This document shows positions 1-5,839 of a DNA stretch of 8,039 bases, in pieces. The notes beneath the pieces are model-generated. The model saw nothing but the letters and a program-made list of their open reading frames with translations, did not search any database and was not told the origin of the DNA. The position numbers and the translations under genes were made by a program. Source of the DNA: Thiotrichaceae bacterium. GTDB lineage: Bacteria > Pseudomonadota > Gammaproteobacteria > Thiotrichales > Thiotrichaceae. The stretch's first letter is position 1; every line of letters begins with the position of its first letter. The stretch is taken from assembly GCA_027024625.1 (NCBI GenBank), contig JALVRY010000488.1:1-8039 (forward strand), read 5' to 3'.

Positions 1-19
1 AAACAGTGCGTAATATCAG
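1..19. other. Window edge, no feature
   Basis: These bases lie downstream of the recX stop codon. They are too short to assign, and no terminator stem or downstream gene can be seen in them. Confidence 0.5.
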
Positions 20-478
20 TTAATTATTAAAAATGCTGCGTATGGTATCACTAAAAAAACCACGTCCTGCTAAAAAACGTGATTGTTTTGCTTGTTCTTT
101 ATAATCATTGGGGAATTCTACACCAAAACGCTTTTCGCGTTGCTGTTTTGCTAAATCTAGCCAATCTACATCTGCTTTTTGTATGGCTTGTTCAATTAAA
201 GTGTAATTAACGCCTTTTTGAGAAAGCTCATGCTGTATCTTTTGAGGACCTTGACCCCGTGAAATTCGATAACGAACAAAGCTTTCCGTAAAGCGTTGAT
301 CATCCAGATAGTTTGAGCTTTCTAACTCATCGAGTATTTCATCGATATAGGTGTTTTCAAAATAGGTTTTACTACGAAGCTTATTGGCAAGCTCTTTGCG
401 AGAGTGTTCACGCCGAGAAAGTAGGCGAATAGCAGCTTGAAGGCATTGTGTTCTATCGTCTGGGGTATTGGTATGCAT
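20..478 (-). CDS. recX: RecX, regulatory protein of RecA (152 aa)
   Basis: RecX is a small helical cytoplasmic protein that binds the groove of RecA-DNA filaments. It limits filament growth and RecA's ATPase and coprotease activities. The protein shows the family's tandem three-helix repeats: an N-terminal unit with 'ALRLL-SRREHSRKEL'-type spacing (seen here as AAIRLLSRREHSRKEL, about residues 15-30), then the diagnostic LDDQRFTESFVRYR block (about 58-71) followed by SRGQGPQKIQHEL, and a last repeat rich in basic and aromatic residues. At 152 residues it is close to the usual 150-166. It lies downstream of recA on the same strand, the standard arrangement. The first ATG (476-478) has no evident Shine-Dalgarno sequence, and the space before it is occupied by the recA terminator stem. 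Low expression by read-through from recA is therefore likely (inference). It ends with TAA at 20-22. Confidence 0.95.
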   Translation of the reverse strand: MHTNTPDDRTQCLQAAIRLLSRREHSRKELANKLRSKTYFENTYIDEILDELESSNYLDDQRFTESFVRYRISRGQGPQKIQHELSQKGVNYTLIEQAIQKADVDWLDLAKQQREKRFGVEFPNDYKEQAKQSRFLAGRGFFSDTIRSIFNN

Positions 479-488
479 GACGGGTGTA

Positions 489-532
489 AAAATACAAAGG
501 CAGCAGGGTTGTTGGTGCTGCCTTTGTATTTT
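489..532 (-). terminator. recA-recX intergenic terminator, perfect 17-bp stem
   Basis: Arms 489-505 (AAAATACAAAGGCAGCA) and 516-532 are exact reverse complements around a 10-nt loop (506-515). Read on the minus strand, the stem is followed by a short T-run (TTTTT at 488-492, partly inside the stem), as expected for a Rho-independent terminator after recA, whose stop lies 16 nt upstream. The plus-strand reading also ends in TTTT, so it could work in both directions. In E. coli a comparable terminator between recA and recX lets only a small fraction of transcripts through, and the same role is inferred here. Confidence 0.88.
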
Positions 533-547
533 CTAAATTTGCTGTGT

Positions 548-1573
548 CTATTCGTCTTCTGTTGTTTCTGTGGATTCTTCCTCACTAGGTAAGAATTTTG
601 CACGTATTGCGTTTTCAATTTCATCGGCAATTTCTGGGTTGTCTTTTAGATACTGACGAGCATTGTCTTTGCCCTGCCCGATTTTTGCATCATTGTAGCT
701 ATACCAAGAACCTGCCTTACCTATTAATCCTTCTTTTACACCTAGGTCAACCAGTTCACCTTCGTGTGAAATACCTTCGCCGTAGAGAATCTCAAATTCA
801 GCTTGTTTAAATGGTGGTGCAATTTTGTTTTTAACCACTTTAACACGAGTGTGGTTACCGATGATTTCATCACCTTTTTTCAAGGCACCAATGCGGCGAA
901 TATCCATACGTACGGAGGCATAGAACTTGAGTGCATTTCCGCCTGTAGTGGTTTCAGGGTTACCAAACATAACGCCAATTTTCATACGGATTTGGTTGAT
1001 GAAGATAAGCAATGTGTTTGATTTTTGGATATTTGCGGTGAGCTTACGCAAGGCTTGAGACATTAATCGAGCTTGCAAGCCCATGTGTGAGTCACCCATG
1101 TCACCTTCAATTTCAGCTTTCGGTGTTAATGCAGCAACGGAGTCAACAACGATCACATCAACTGCACCTGAGCGGGTTAGCATATCTGTGACCTCTAAAG
1201 CTTGCTCGCCTGTATCGGGTTGAGAGATTAATAGATCATCAATTTCTACGCCCAGTTTCTTGGCGTATTGTGGATCAAGAGCGTGTTCAGCATCAATAAA
1301 TGCGGCTGTTCCGCCTTGTTTTTGCACTTCAGCGATAATATGTAGCGTTAGTGTGGTTTTTCCTGAAGATTCAGGGCCATAAATTTCAATAACACGTCCT
1401 TTGGGTACACCGCCTGCACCTAAGGCAATATCTAATGTCAAGGAACCGGTTGATACTGTTTCAACATTACGGATAGCATTACCATCACCCATGCGCATGA
1501 CTGTGCCTTTACCAAATTGTCGTTCAATTTGACCTAATGCAGCGGCGAGTGCTTTTTTTCTATTTTCATCCAT
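548..1573 (-). CDS. recA: RecA recombinase (341 aa)
   Basis: RecA forms ATP-dependent filaments on single-stranded DNA. It drives homologous pairing and strand exchange, and it stimulates LexA self-cleavage in the SOS response. With the start at 1571-1573 ([13 protein letters not shown]) the numbering matches E. coli RecA: Walker [10 protein letters not shown] at residues 66-74, the [11 protein letters not shown]alker B strand near 140-149, loop L1 with [10 protein letters not shown], and loop L2 with [22 protein letters not shown]. The C-terminal domain ends in the usual acidic tail ([11 protein letters not shown]). An upstream in-frame ATG at 1618 would add 15 residues ([15 protein letters not shown]) not typical of the family. 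The internal start has a GAGGA Shine-Dalgarno sequence 10 nt before it, and the best promoter candidate would put transcription start only a few bases before 1618. I therefore prefer 1573. The gene appears intact, with all core residues present. Confidence 0.98.
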   Translation of the reverse strand: MDENRKKALAAALGQIERQFGKGTVMRMGDGNAIRNVETVSTGSLTLDIALGAGGVPKGRVIEIYGPESSGKTTLTLHIIAEVQKQGGTAAFIDAEHALDPQYAKKLGVEIDDLLISQPDTGEQALEVTDMLTRSGAVDVIVVDSVAALTPKAEIEGDMGDSHMGLQARLMSQALRKLTANIQKSNTLLIFINQIRMKIGVMFGNPETTTGGNALKFYASVRMDIRRIGALKKGDEIIGNHTRVKVVKNKIAPPFKQAEFEILYGEGISHEGELVDLGVKEGLIGKAGSWYSYNDAKIGQGKDNARQYLKDNPEIADEIENAIRAKFLPSEEESTETTEDE

Positions 1574-1630
1574 GGTGGTGGATTCCTCATTTGTTATATT
1601 TAGTGTGTATTGCGACATGCTTGTTGTTCC

Positions 1631-1659
1631 ATAGTAATGTACAACTAGGAGCTTGTCCT
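1631..1659 (-). promoter_or_regulatory. Candidate recA promoter
   Basis: On the minus strand, AGGACA (1654-1659) and TACTAT (1631-1636) are separated by exactly 17 nt, and each matches the sigma70 consensus at four of six positions. Initiation would fall near 1624, giving a leader of about 50 nt before the preferred recA start. This is a reading by eye. Another weak pair (TTGTCT with TTATCG, further upstream) cannot be excluded. Confidence 0.45.
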
Positions 1660-1661
1660 AG
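1645..1661. promoter_or_regulatory. Palindrome over the recA -35 region, candidate operator
   Basis: CTAGGA (1645-1650) and TCCTAG (1656-1661) are perfect 6-bp inverted arms around GCTTG. The site covers the proposed recA -35 hexamer, where a repressor would block RNA polymerase. The usual gammaproteobacterial LexA box (CTGT-N8-ACAG) was not seen anywhere between 1574 and 2008. Whether LexA or another factor binds here is unknown, and a chance palindrome of this size is possible. Confidence 0.3.
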
Positions 1662-1792
1662 ACGAGTTATTATCACAAAAACAAGAAGGTATCTCTATGT
1701 TTGTCGATAAAATCCAATAAAATAGTAAGACAAACGGTGATTTTTGTTTTATTTAGTGACATTACATCAAAACAATCAAAGGTTTCTTTGTC
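1662..1792. other. Rest of the recA upstream region
   Basis: This AT-rich stretch separates the recA promoter candidate from the palindromic element. I see no gene and no RNA. A weak 5-bp hairpin, CAAAG-GTTT-CTTTG (1777-1790), abuts the element's left end. No further repeat unit of the element's family was recognised here. Confidence 0.4.
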
Positions 1793-1954
1793 TAAGTAGG
1801 AGAGCATAATTAATTTAACAAAATTTACGAAGGATATTTTTTGCTAGTCAAGTTATTGTCGAAGAAGCATAGCCGAGCTACGCGACTGAGAGAATGGCTT
1901 GAATAGCGGAAAATAGACCAGTAAATTGTTAAATTAATTATGCCCTCCTACTTA
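1793..1954. mobile_element. MITE-like palindromic element, 162 bp, no coding capacity
   Basis: The ends are long inverted repeats: 1793-1828 (starting TAAGTAGGAGAGCATAATTA) matches the reverse complement of 1921-1954, with one substitution and a 2-nt indel. Complementarity continues inwards at lower quality (about 29 of 44 positions) to a small central hairpin, GC-A-TAGC-CGA-GCTA-C-GC (1867-1883 region). The whole element could therefore fold on itself. Both termini carry TA at the outer edge, which fits a TA target duplication of the IS630/Tc1-mariner type, but because the ends are palindromic this cannot be separated from the repeat itself. It contains no open frame of note. It may also insulate recA from the convergent-free upstream operon by acting as a terminator (inference). 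Confidence 0.75.
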
Positions 1955-1971
1955 TGCGAGCCTAATCATTC

Positions 1972-2000
1972 TGTTTCCTTAATTATGCACTCCTACTTAT
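1972..2000. repeat. Partial second copy of the MITE-like terminus
   Basis: Positions 1972-2000 align without gaps to 1927-1955, the right end of the neighbouring palindromic element. About 25 of 29 bases are identical, including TTAATTATGC and CTCCTACTTAT, and the offset is a constant 45 bp. It ends eight bases from the stop of the SpeE-like gene. It looks like the remnant of another copy or a tandem terminus left by a rearrangement. Confidence 0.7.
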
Positions 2001-2008
2001 ACTTGGAT

Positions 2009-3559
2009 TTACCGATACCACTTTTTCCAGCCATCTTCATAATATTTTAGTAGTGGGTGGGTGGATAGCTGGTTGATCTCCACATCCACTTCATTCATGT
2101 CTTTGGGAAAGCTAAATAGCTGAGCTAATGAGTCTTGTTCTAAAAAACGATAATTTTGTTGTTTTAAGGTAATTTGGTTTGTTTGCAAACGATGCCTTGT
2201 TGCAAGCACAAATCCCCATTCCCCAAAGCTAGGGACATGCACATGATAGGGCAGAGTAAACCAATCTTCCTGTGTTTCTGCATCCTTACTGGCTTGTTGC
2301 AGTGTTTTATTGATACACCAGAAGGCTTTATGTGAATACAAAGGCGAGGTAGCTTGAGTCACTATAGCACCCGCTTGTGATAGGTGTTGCTTGACCAGTT
2401 GATAAAATACGTTGCTATATAAGCGGGATAAGCTGATATTGTTGGGGTCTGGCAGGTCGATGATAATTACATCATAGAGTTGTTGATCGGCTTCTAAATA
2501 CTTCCACGCATCTTGGTTTTTGATGTGTACTTTTGGGTTATTGAGTGAACCTTGATTGATTTCTTGCAAGCTAGGTTTGTTTTTAAAAAGTTGTGTTACC
2601 GCAGGGTCGAGATCAATTAAGGTGATTTTTTTTACTTCTGGATATTTTAGTAATTCTCTTGCAGCTAGACCATCACCACCGCCCAATATCAATATATTTT
2701 CAGGCGATTTTACCAAACTCATCACAGGATGAATTAAGGATTCGTGATAGCGATATTCATCAAAACTATCAAATTGCAACGCGCCATTGATATAAAAACG
2801 CAGGCGTTTACCCCTGTTTGTTAAGACGATTCGTTGCTGGTATTTTGTATCTTCTGCATAAATAACCTTATCTTGATATAAGCGATTTTCCATTGTTGAT
2901 ACAAATGACGATGAGGCAAAGAAACCAAATAGAAGGGCAGTTAATAAGATAATATTGGTGATGAATAGACTTCGGCTTTGCGTAATTTCATCACGAAAAA
3001 CCAATAAGGCAAGTAAAGCAACAGTCGCATTGATTGTGCCAATAAATAGTCCTGACTGCATTAAGCCCAACTGGGGCATTAATACCAAAGGGAATAATAA
3101 TGCGGCAATTAATGCACCGATATAATCGGCAGTAAATACGTTGGATACATTGGTTTTAAGGGGAAAATGCTCCTTTAAAATACGAATTATTAAAGGAATT
3201 TCAATACCCAATAAGCTACCCAGCAAGATAACAACAATGAATAGGAGCGGGGTATAGTTACCAATAACGGCAAAGGCAAAAAATAATAGTGGAGCGGATA
3301 AGCCACCTAATAAGCCTACTAATAATTGTAAACGGATAAATTGTTTGGCTAATTCACCATCTATAAAGCGTGATAGCCATGCTCCAATCCCCATTGAGGT
3401 CATAAATAGACCAATGACCAAGGAGAATTGATAAACCGAGTCGCCTAGTAAATAGCTAGAGAGTGTACTAACCAGTAGCTCATAAACTAAACCACAAATT
3501 GCGATTACAAAGGTCGCTGAAAGTAGCGTGACTTGTTGCCATCGCTTATGTTGATCCAT
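2009..3559 (-). CDS. Membrane-embedded spermidine synthase-like aminopropyltransferase (516 aa)
   Basis: The N-terminal half (about residues 10-215) holds roughly seven hydrophobic helices, including the family-typical DYIGALIAALLFPLVLMPQLGL (about 145-166). The C-terminal half is a spermidine-synthase-type Rossmann domain. It has FYINGALQFDSFDEYRYHE (255-273), corresponding to the NG..QF...DEYRYHE signature, the SAM-binding loop GGGDG (293-297), the acidic strand-end LIDLDPAV (D316, D318), and DLPDP (D368, D371) at the catalytic-aspartate position. Classical SpeE continues this last motif as DPIGP. Here it is DPNNISLSRLYS, so substrate specificity may differ. Family knowledge predicts transfer of an aminopropyl group from decarboxylated SAM, but the membrane-fused branch is poorly characterised and the acceptor is unknown. 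It is the last gene of the operon, 9 nt after the DUF350 gene, and has no strong Shine-Dalgarno of its own, so coupling is likely. I leave out a symbol because true spermidine synthesis is not shown. Confidence 0.88.
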   Translation of the reverse strand: MDQHKRWQQVTLLSATFVIAICGLVYELLVSTLSSYLLGDSVYQFSLVIGLFMTSMGIGAWLSRFIDGELAKQFIRLQLLVGLLGGLSAPLLFFAFAVIGNYTPLLFIVVILLGSLLGIEIPLIIRILKEHFPLKTNVSNVFTADYIGALIAALLFPLVLMPQLGLMQSGLFIGTINATVALLALLVFRDEITQSRSLFITNIILLTALLFGFFASSSFVSTMENRLYQDKVIYAEDTKYQQRIVLTNRGKRLRFYINGALQFDSFDEYRYHESLIHPVMSLVKSPENILILGGGDGLAARELLKYPEVKKITLIDLDPAVTQLFKNKPSLQEINQGSLNNPKVHIKNQDAWKYLEADQQLYDVIIIDLPDPNNISLSRLYSNVFYQLVKQHLSQAGAIVTQATSPLYSHKAFWCINKTLQQASKDAETQEDWFTLPYHVHVPSFGEWGFVLATRHRLQTNQITLKQQNYRFLEQDSLAQLFSFPKDMNEVDVEINQLSTHPLLKYYEDGWKKWYR

Positions 3560-3568
3560 AGTGTAAAT

Positions 3569-3784
3569 TTACTGGATGGCAGAAGAATAAATTAAGCCCA
3601 GTGCGATAATTATCGCTGCAACGACAATCGCTAGGGCAATATTACCTTCTTCTGTGATTTTCTTTTTAAGTGAGAATGGAGTGAGTTTTTCCATTGCCCA
3701 GAGTGAAACAAGAAAAAGTACAAAGCCTAGTATGCCGTAAACGAGAGTTGATAGGATGTATTCGATATGTAGTTGTGATGTCAT
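3569..3784 (-). CDS. DUF350 small membrane protein (71 aa)
   Basis: This small integral membrane protein has two hydrophobic helices (about residues 9-30 and 47-69). They flank a basic cytoplasmic or periplasmic loop (LKKKITEEGN), followed by the family-typical NIALAIVVAAIIIALGLI segment. The sequence matches DUF350 (YjfL-like) proteins by pattern. It is about half the length of E. coli YjfL, having a single two-helix unit rather than two. Function is unknown. DUF350 proteins often sit next to DUF4178 and spermidine-synthase-like genes, as here. It starts 30 nt after the Gly-rich small gene, without a clear Shine-Dalgarno sequence. Confidence 0.8.
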   Translation of the reverse strand: MTSQLHIEYILSTLVYGILGFVLFLVSLWAMEKLTPFSLKKKITEEGNIALAIVVAAIIIALGLIYSSAIQ

Positions 3785-3814
3785 AATGATTGTCTGTTAT
3801 TGATAGATTAGAAT

Positions 3815-4000
3815 TTACTTTCCGCCCCGAAAACCGCCTGAGCTATAACCACCGCCATAGCCCCCAATATAACTACTTCGGCTACCAGAGCGGATGCTGG
3901 GTTCTTCATATTTTACTTTTTGCAAGCCAACATTATTGTAAGTTAGAGTGGCAGTGAGCAAGGTTAAAGCGGCAAGGCCAAGCATCATCCAGCGAATCAT
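3815..4000 (-). CDS. Small membrane-anchored Gly/Ser/Tyr-rich protein (61 aa)
   Basis: I do not recognise a named family. The protein begins MIRWMMLGLAALTLLTATL, a single hydrophobic helix (about residues 4-20) that serves as an uncleaved anchor or signal. A short charged stretch (KVKYEEPSIRSGSRSS) follows, then a tail made almost wholly of Gly, Tyr, Ser and Phe (YIGGYGGGYSSGGFRGGK). The start is chosen at 4000, where ATGA overlaps the stop of the upstream gene and GGAGG lies six bases before the ATG. A longer reading from 4021 would add seven residues (MACWRRL) and place the start 25 nt inside the upstream gene without a comparable ribosome binding site. Its position inside the DUF4178/DUF350 set suggests a structural or assembly role at the membrane (inference). 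Confidence 0.75.
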   Translation of the reverse strand: MIRWMMLGLAALTLLTATLTYNNVGLQKVKYEEPSIRSGSRSSYIGGYGGGYSSGGFRGGK

Positions 4001-5241
4001 AAGCCGCCTCCAGCATGCCAACGTTTTGCTTCAAATGACCAGCGAAAATAAAATGCTAGTAGGATAATAAGCAAGCTAAAACACAGTAAAAGCGTGAAAT
4101 AATATGGGCTAATATAGCCTTGTTTGATTTTTACTTTAACGTGGGGTGTAAAACTAGCATTAGCTACTAAAGCAATATTTTCAACAAAGCTCAAAGTATA
4201 AACTCCCGCTGAAGGAGCAACAAACTGAGCTTCTACCCGTGTAATTGTTTTCGGGATATTGTACTGCCCATTGCTAAGTTTTTTTCCTAAATGAATAATA
4301 TTTTTACCTGTCTTTACATATTGCACAGTGGCATTAGTCAAGCTTGATGCCTTTGTTGTATCAAGCTCTAGGATGACCAATCGCTTAGGCTTATCGATAG
4401 TAAACTCATAGACAGAACGGATTTGAGTATTACTTAGATTTTCAGCCTTAATAAGTTTACTGGGAATAAAACTACCCGACATAAACATCCAAATAAACAG
4501 TGTGACGATAAAAGCAAAGATTGCGAAGGGCTTTGCAGCTTTTGCCATCGGTTCGATATATTTAGATTGATAAGGTTTAAGCGGATGCATCTTTGAGGGT
4601 GGATATTTTTCATCTGCACCAAATTCGTATTGAATAACATCCGCATCAATATATTCACCAAAGTAATATTCACTTTCGGCATCGTTGCGTTCGGCTGAGA
4701 AAATATAAGGGGGATCAATCGCTTCAGCTAAGTTTGTTTTATCCCCAACCTTGGCTACCCATGTTAACTCTCCTACCACATAAGTAATTTCAGCTTGATA
4801 CTTTTCGTAAAAATGGAAGGTTTGTCCGTTAACCTCAACAGGGCTTCTGAGATATAACGACCAAAGGCTTTTACTTGGCAAATTGCGGCTACGACGCATA
4901 AATACCCAATGCCCCAGCTCATAGACCAGCCATGCATAGCCGTGTGTGGGGGAAAAAATTTGATAGTCAATCCAGCGATTATAGTTTTCAGCCCATTCAA
5001 TCATGCCGATGACGGTAAATTGTACTCCCTTAAGTTTGCCTTGCGCACCTAATTTCAATGGCGAATCAAAGTGGGCTTGTTGTTCAGAAAATTTGGCAAG
5101 GACTTTATATTCATCGTGGACATCCATCACTGCACCACAATAGTCGCAGGTCAGGCTGTGAATTTTATGACCACCACCGTGTAAACGAAGTGGTGCGCCA
5201 CAACTGGTACATTGGATACTGCCAAGCTTATCTTTGCTCAT
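3997..5241 (-). CDS. Zinc-ribbon DUF4178 protein with two membrane segments (414 aa)
   Basis: The N-terminus carries a CxxC...CxxC zinc ribbon (C11, C14, C32, C35), which begins IQCTSCGAPLRL. A DUF4178-type beta-rich domain follows (about residues 64-230), with the pattern LKGVQFTVIGMIEW...W.DYQIF...GYAWLVYELGHWVF. Two membrane helices (about 237-258 and 379-399) bracket a region of about 120 residues, rich in predicted beta strands, that probably lies on the periplasmic side. The C-terminus is short and basic. The function of DUF4178 is unknown. By context these proteins belong with DUF350 and membrane SpeE-like proteins. It is translationally coupled to the preceding DUF4178 gene (ATGA overlap at 5238-5241) with AGGTG six to seven bases upstream of the ATG. 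It overlaps the small Gly-rich gene by 4 nt at the other end. Confidence 0.85.
   Translation of the reverse strand: MSKDKLGSIQCTSCGAPLRLHGGGHKIHSLTCDYCGAVMDVHDEYKVLAKFSEQQAHFDSPLKLGAQGKLKGVQFTVIGMIEWAENYNRWIDYQIFSPTHGYAWLVYELGHWVFMRRSRNLPSKSLWSLYLRSPVEVNGQTFHFYEKYQAEITYVVGELTWVAKVGDKTNLAEAIDPPYIFSAERNDAESEYYFGEYIDADVIQYEFGADEKYPPSKMHPLKPYQSKYIEPMAKAAKPFAIFAFIVTLFIWMFMSGSFIPSKLIKAENLSNTQIRSVYEFTIDKPKRLVILELDTTKASSLTNATVQYVKTGKNIIHLGKKLSNGQYNIPKTITRVEAQFVAPSAGVYTLSFVENIALVANASFTPHVKVKIKQGYISPYYFTLLLCFSLLIILLAFYFRWSFEAKRWHAGGGL
4002..4014 (-). promoter_or_regulatory. Ribosome binding site deciding the small-protein start
   Basis: The minus strand reads GGAGGCGGCTT immediately before ATG at 4000. 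It lies inside the last codons (Gly-Gly-Gly-Leu) of the upstream DUF4178 gene, so it both codes and serves as a Shine-Dalgarno sequence. It supports the 61-residue start over the longer one. Confidence 0.7.
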
Positions 5242-5837
5242 CCTTGCACCTGAATATCAAAGGGGTCAACCCAAAAGCCTTGATAAGCTCGGATACCTTG
5301 CTCTGAAAACTCTAAGCTCATGATTTTCCCACCTGTTTTAGCAAGGTCAACATAATCAAATTCATCGGTCTCATTGACTAATCTTGGTAACTCCCCTTCA
5401 AAACCATCACAAATCGCATGACCACGTTCCGTCACAAGCCAATTATTGATTTTTTTATCGATTGTTAGGGATTCAAAGCTGATGTTTTTGGGTGCTTTTA
5501 TTGATTTTTGAAAGGCAAAATCCCCTTCATCGACGCTTACCCAAAGCCCTGTACCGCTGTTATCAATCACCCACCATTCATCCCAAAAGCCATTTCCATA
5601 ACCATAGCGGATGTGTCCTATGGGAAGGTAATTATTATTTTTATAGCTAAACGGTTGCTGGAGTTGCAATAGGCTAGGTTCTTTGGATGGTACAGATTGT
5701 TTGCCCGCGAGCTTGACGACATCGTCTTCTAAAAAAATAGTGGAGCCGCAATGCTCACATACCCGTAGTTTGCTATGTCGAAAGTTTAGCGGTAAAGCAC
5801 TTCCGCATTGTGGGCAGTTGATTGTATTTTCGTACAT
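5238..5837 (-). CDS. Short zinc-ribbon DUF4178 protein, soluble (199 aa)
   Basis: It opens with an N-terminal zinc ribbon, INCPQCGSALPL...RVCEHCGSTIFL (C8, C11, C27, C30). One DUF4178-type domain follows (about residues 62-195), with the repeated aromatic pattern IGHIRYGYGNGFWDEWWVID...GLWVSVDEGDF. There is no membrane helix, so it is probably cytoplasmic. It looks like a shorter paralogue of the next gene, sharing the ribbon plus DUF4178 architecture but lacking the membrane part. Its ATG (5835-5837) lies 2 nt after the rsmI stop with only a weak Shine-Dalgarno, so translation is probably coupled to rsmI. Biochemical role is unknown. Confidence 0.82.
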   Translation of the reverse strand: MYENTINCPQCGSALPLNFRHSKLRVCEHCGSTIFLEDDVVKLAGKQSVPSKEPSLLQLQQPFSYKNNNYLPIGHIRYGYGNGFWDEWWVIDNSGTGLWVSVDEGDFAFQKSIKAPKNISFESLTIDKKINNWLVTERGHAICDGFEGELPRLVNETDEFDYVDLAKTGGKIMSLEFSEQGIRAYQGFWVDPFDIQVQG

Positions 5838-5839
5838 GG

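Noticed and set aside
322..1021. Open frames of 70-102 codons antisense or out of frame to recX and recA
   Set aside because: They lie over conserved recA/recX coding sequence, show no family pattern and have odd composition. They are shadows.
1574..1618. Upstream in-frame ATG for recA adding 15 residues
   Set aside because: The extension is not typical of RecA, the internal ATG has a GAGGA site and aligns with E. coli numbering, and the likely promoter starts transcription only a few bases before 1618.
1793..1954. tRNA or known structured RNA gene in the palindrome
   Set aside because: It has one long hairpin instead of a cloverleaf and no conserved T-loop or anticodon pattern. Duplicate termini favour a mobile element.
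1971..1986. CTGT at 1971 as half of a LexA box
   Set aside because: The position eight bases later reads TTAT, not ACAG, and the site lies about 400 bp from the recA start inside repeat sequence.
1793..2000. CRISPR-like array
   Set aside because: There are only three terminus-like units in mixed orientation, with no regular spacers. The structure is an inverted-repeat element plus a partial copy.
4001..4021. Seven-codon-longer start for the small Gly-rich protein
   Set aside because: It lies inside the upstream gene with no clear ribosome site, while the ATG at 4000 has GGAGG at ideal spacing and an ATGA overlap.
4434..5306. Open frames of 75-94 codons within the DUF4178 genes, on both strands
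   Set aside because: They overlap well-supported DUF4178 coding sequence and have no recognisable domain or ribosome site.
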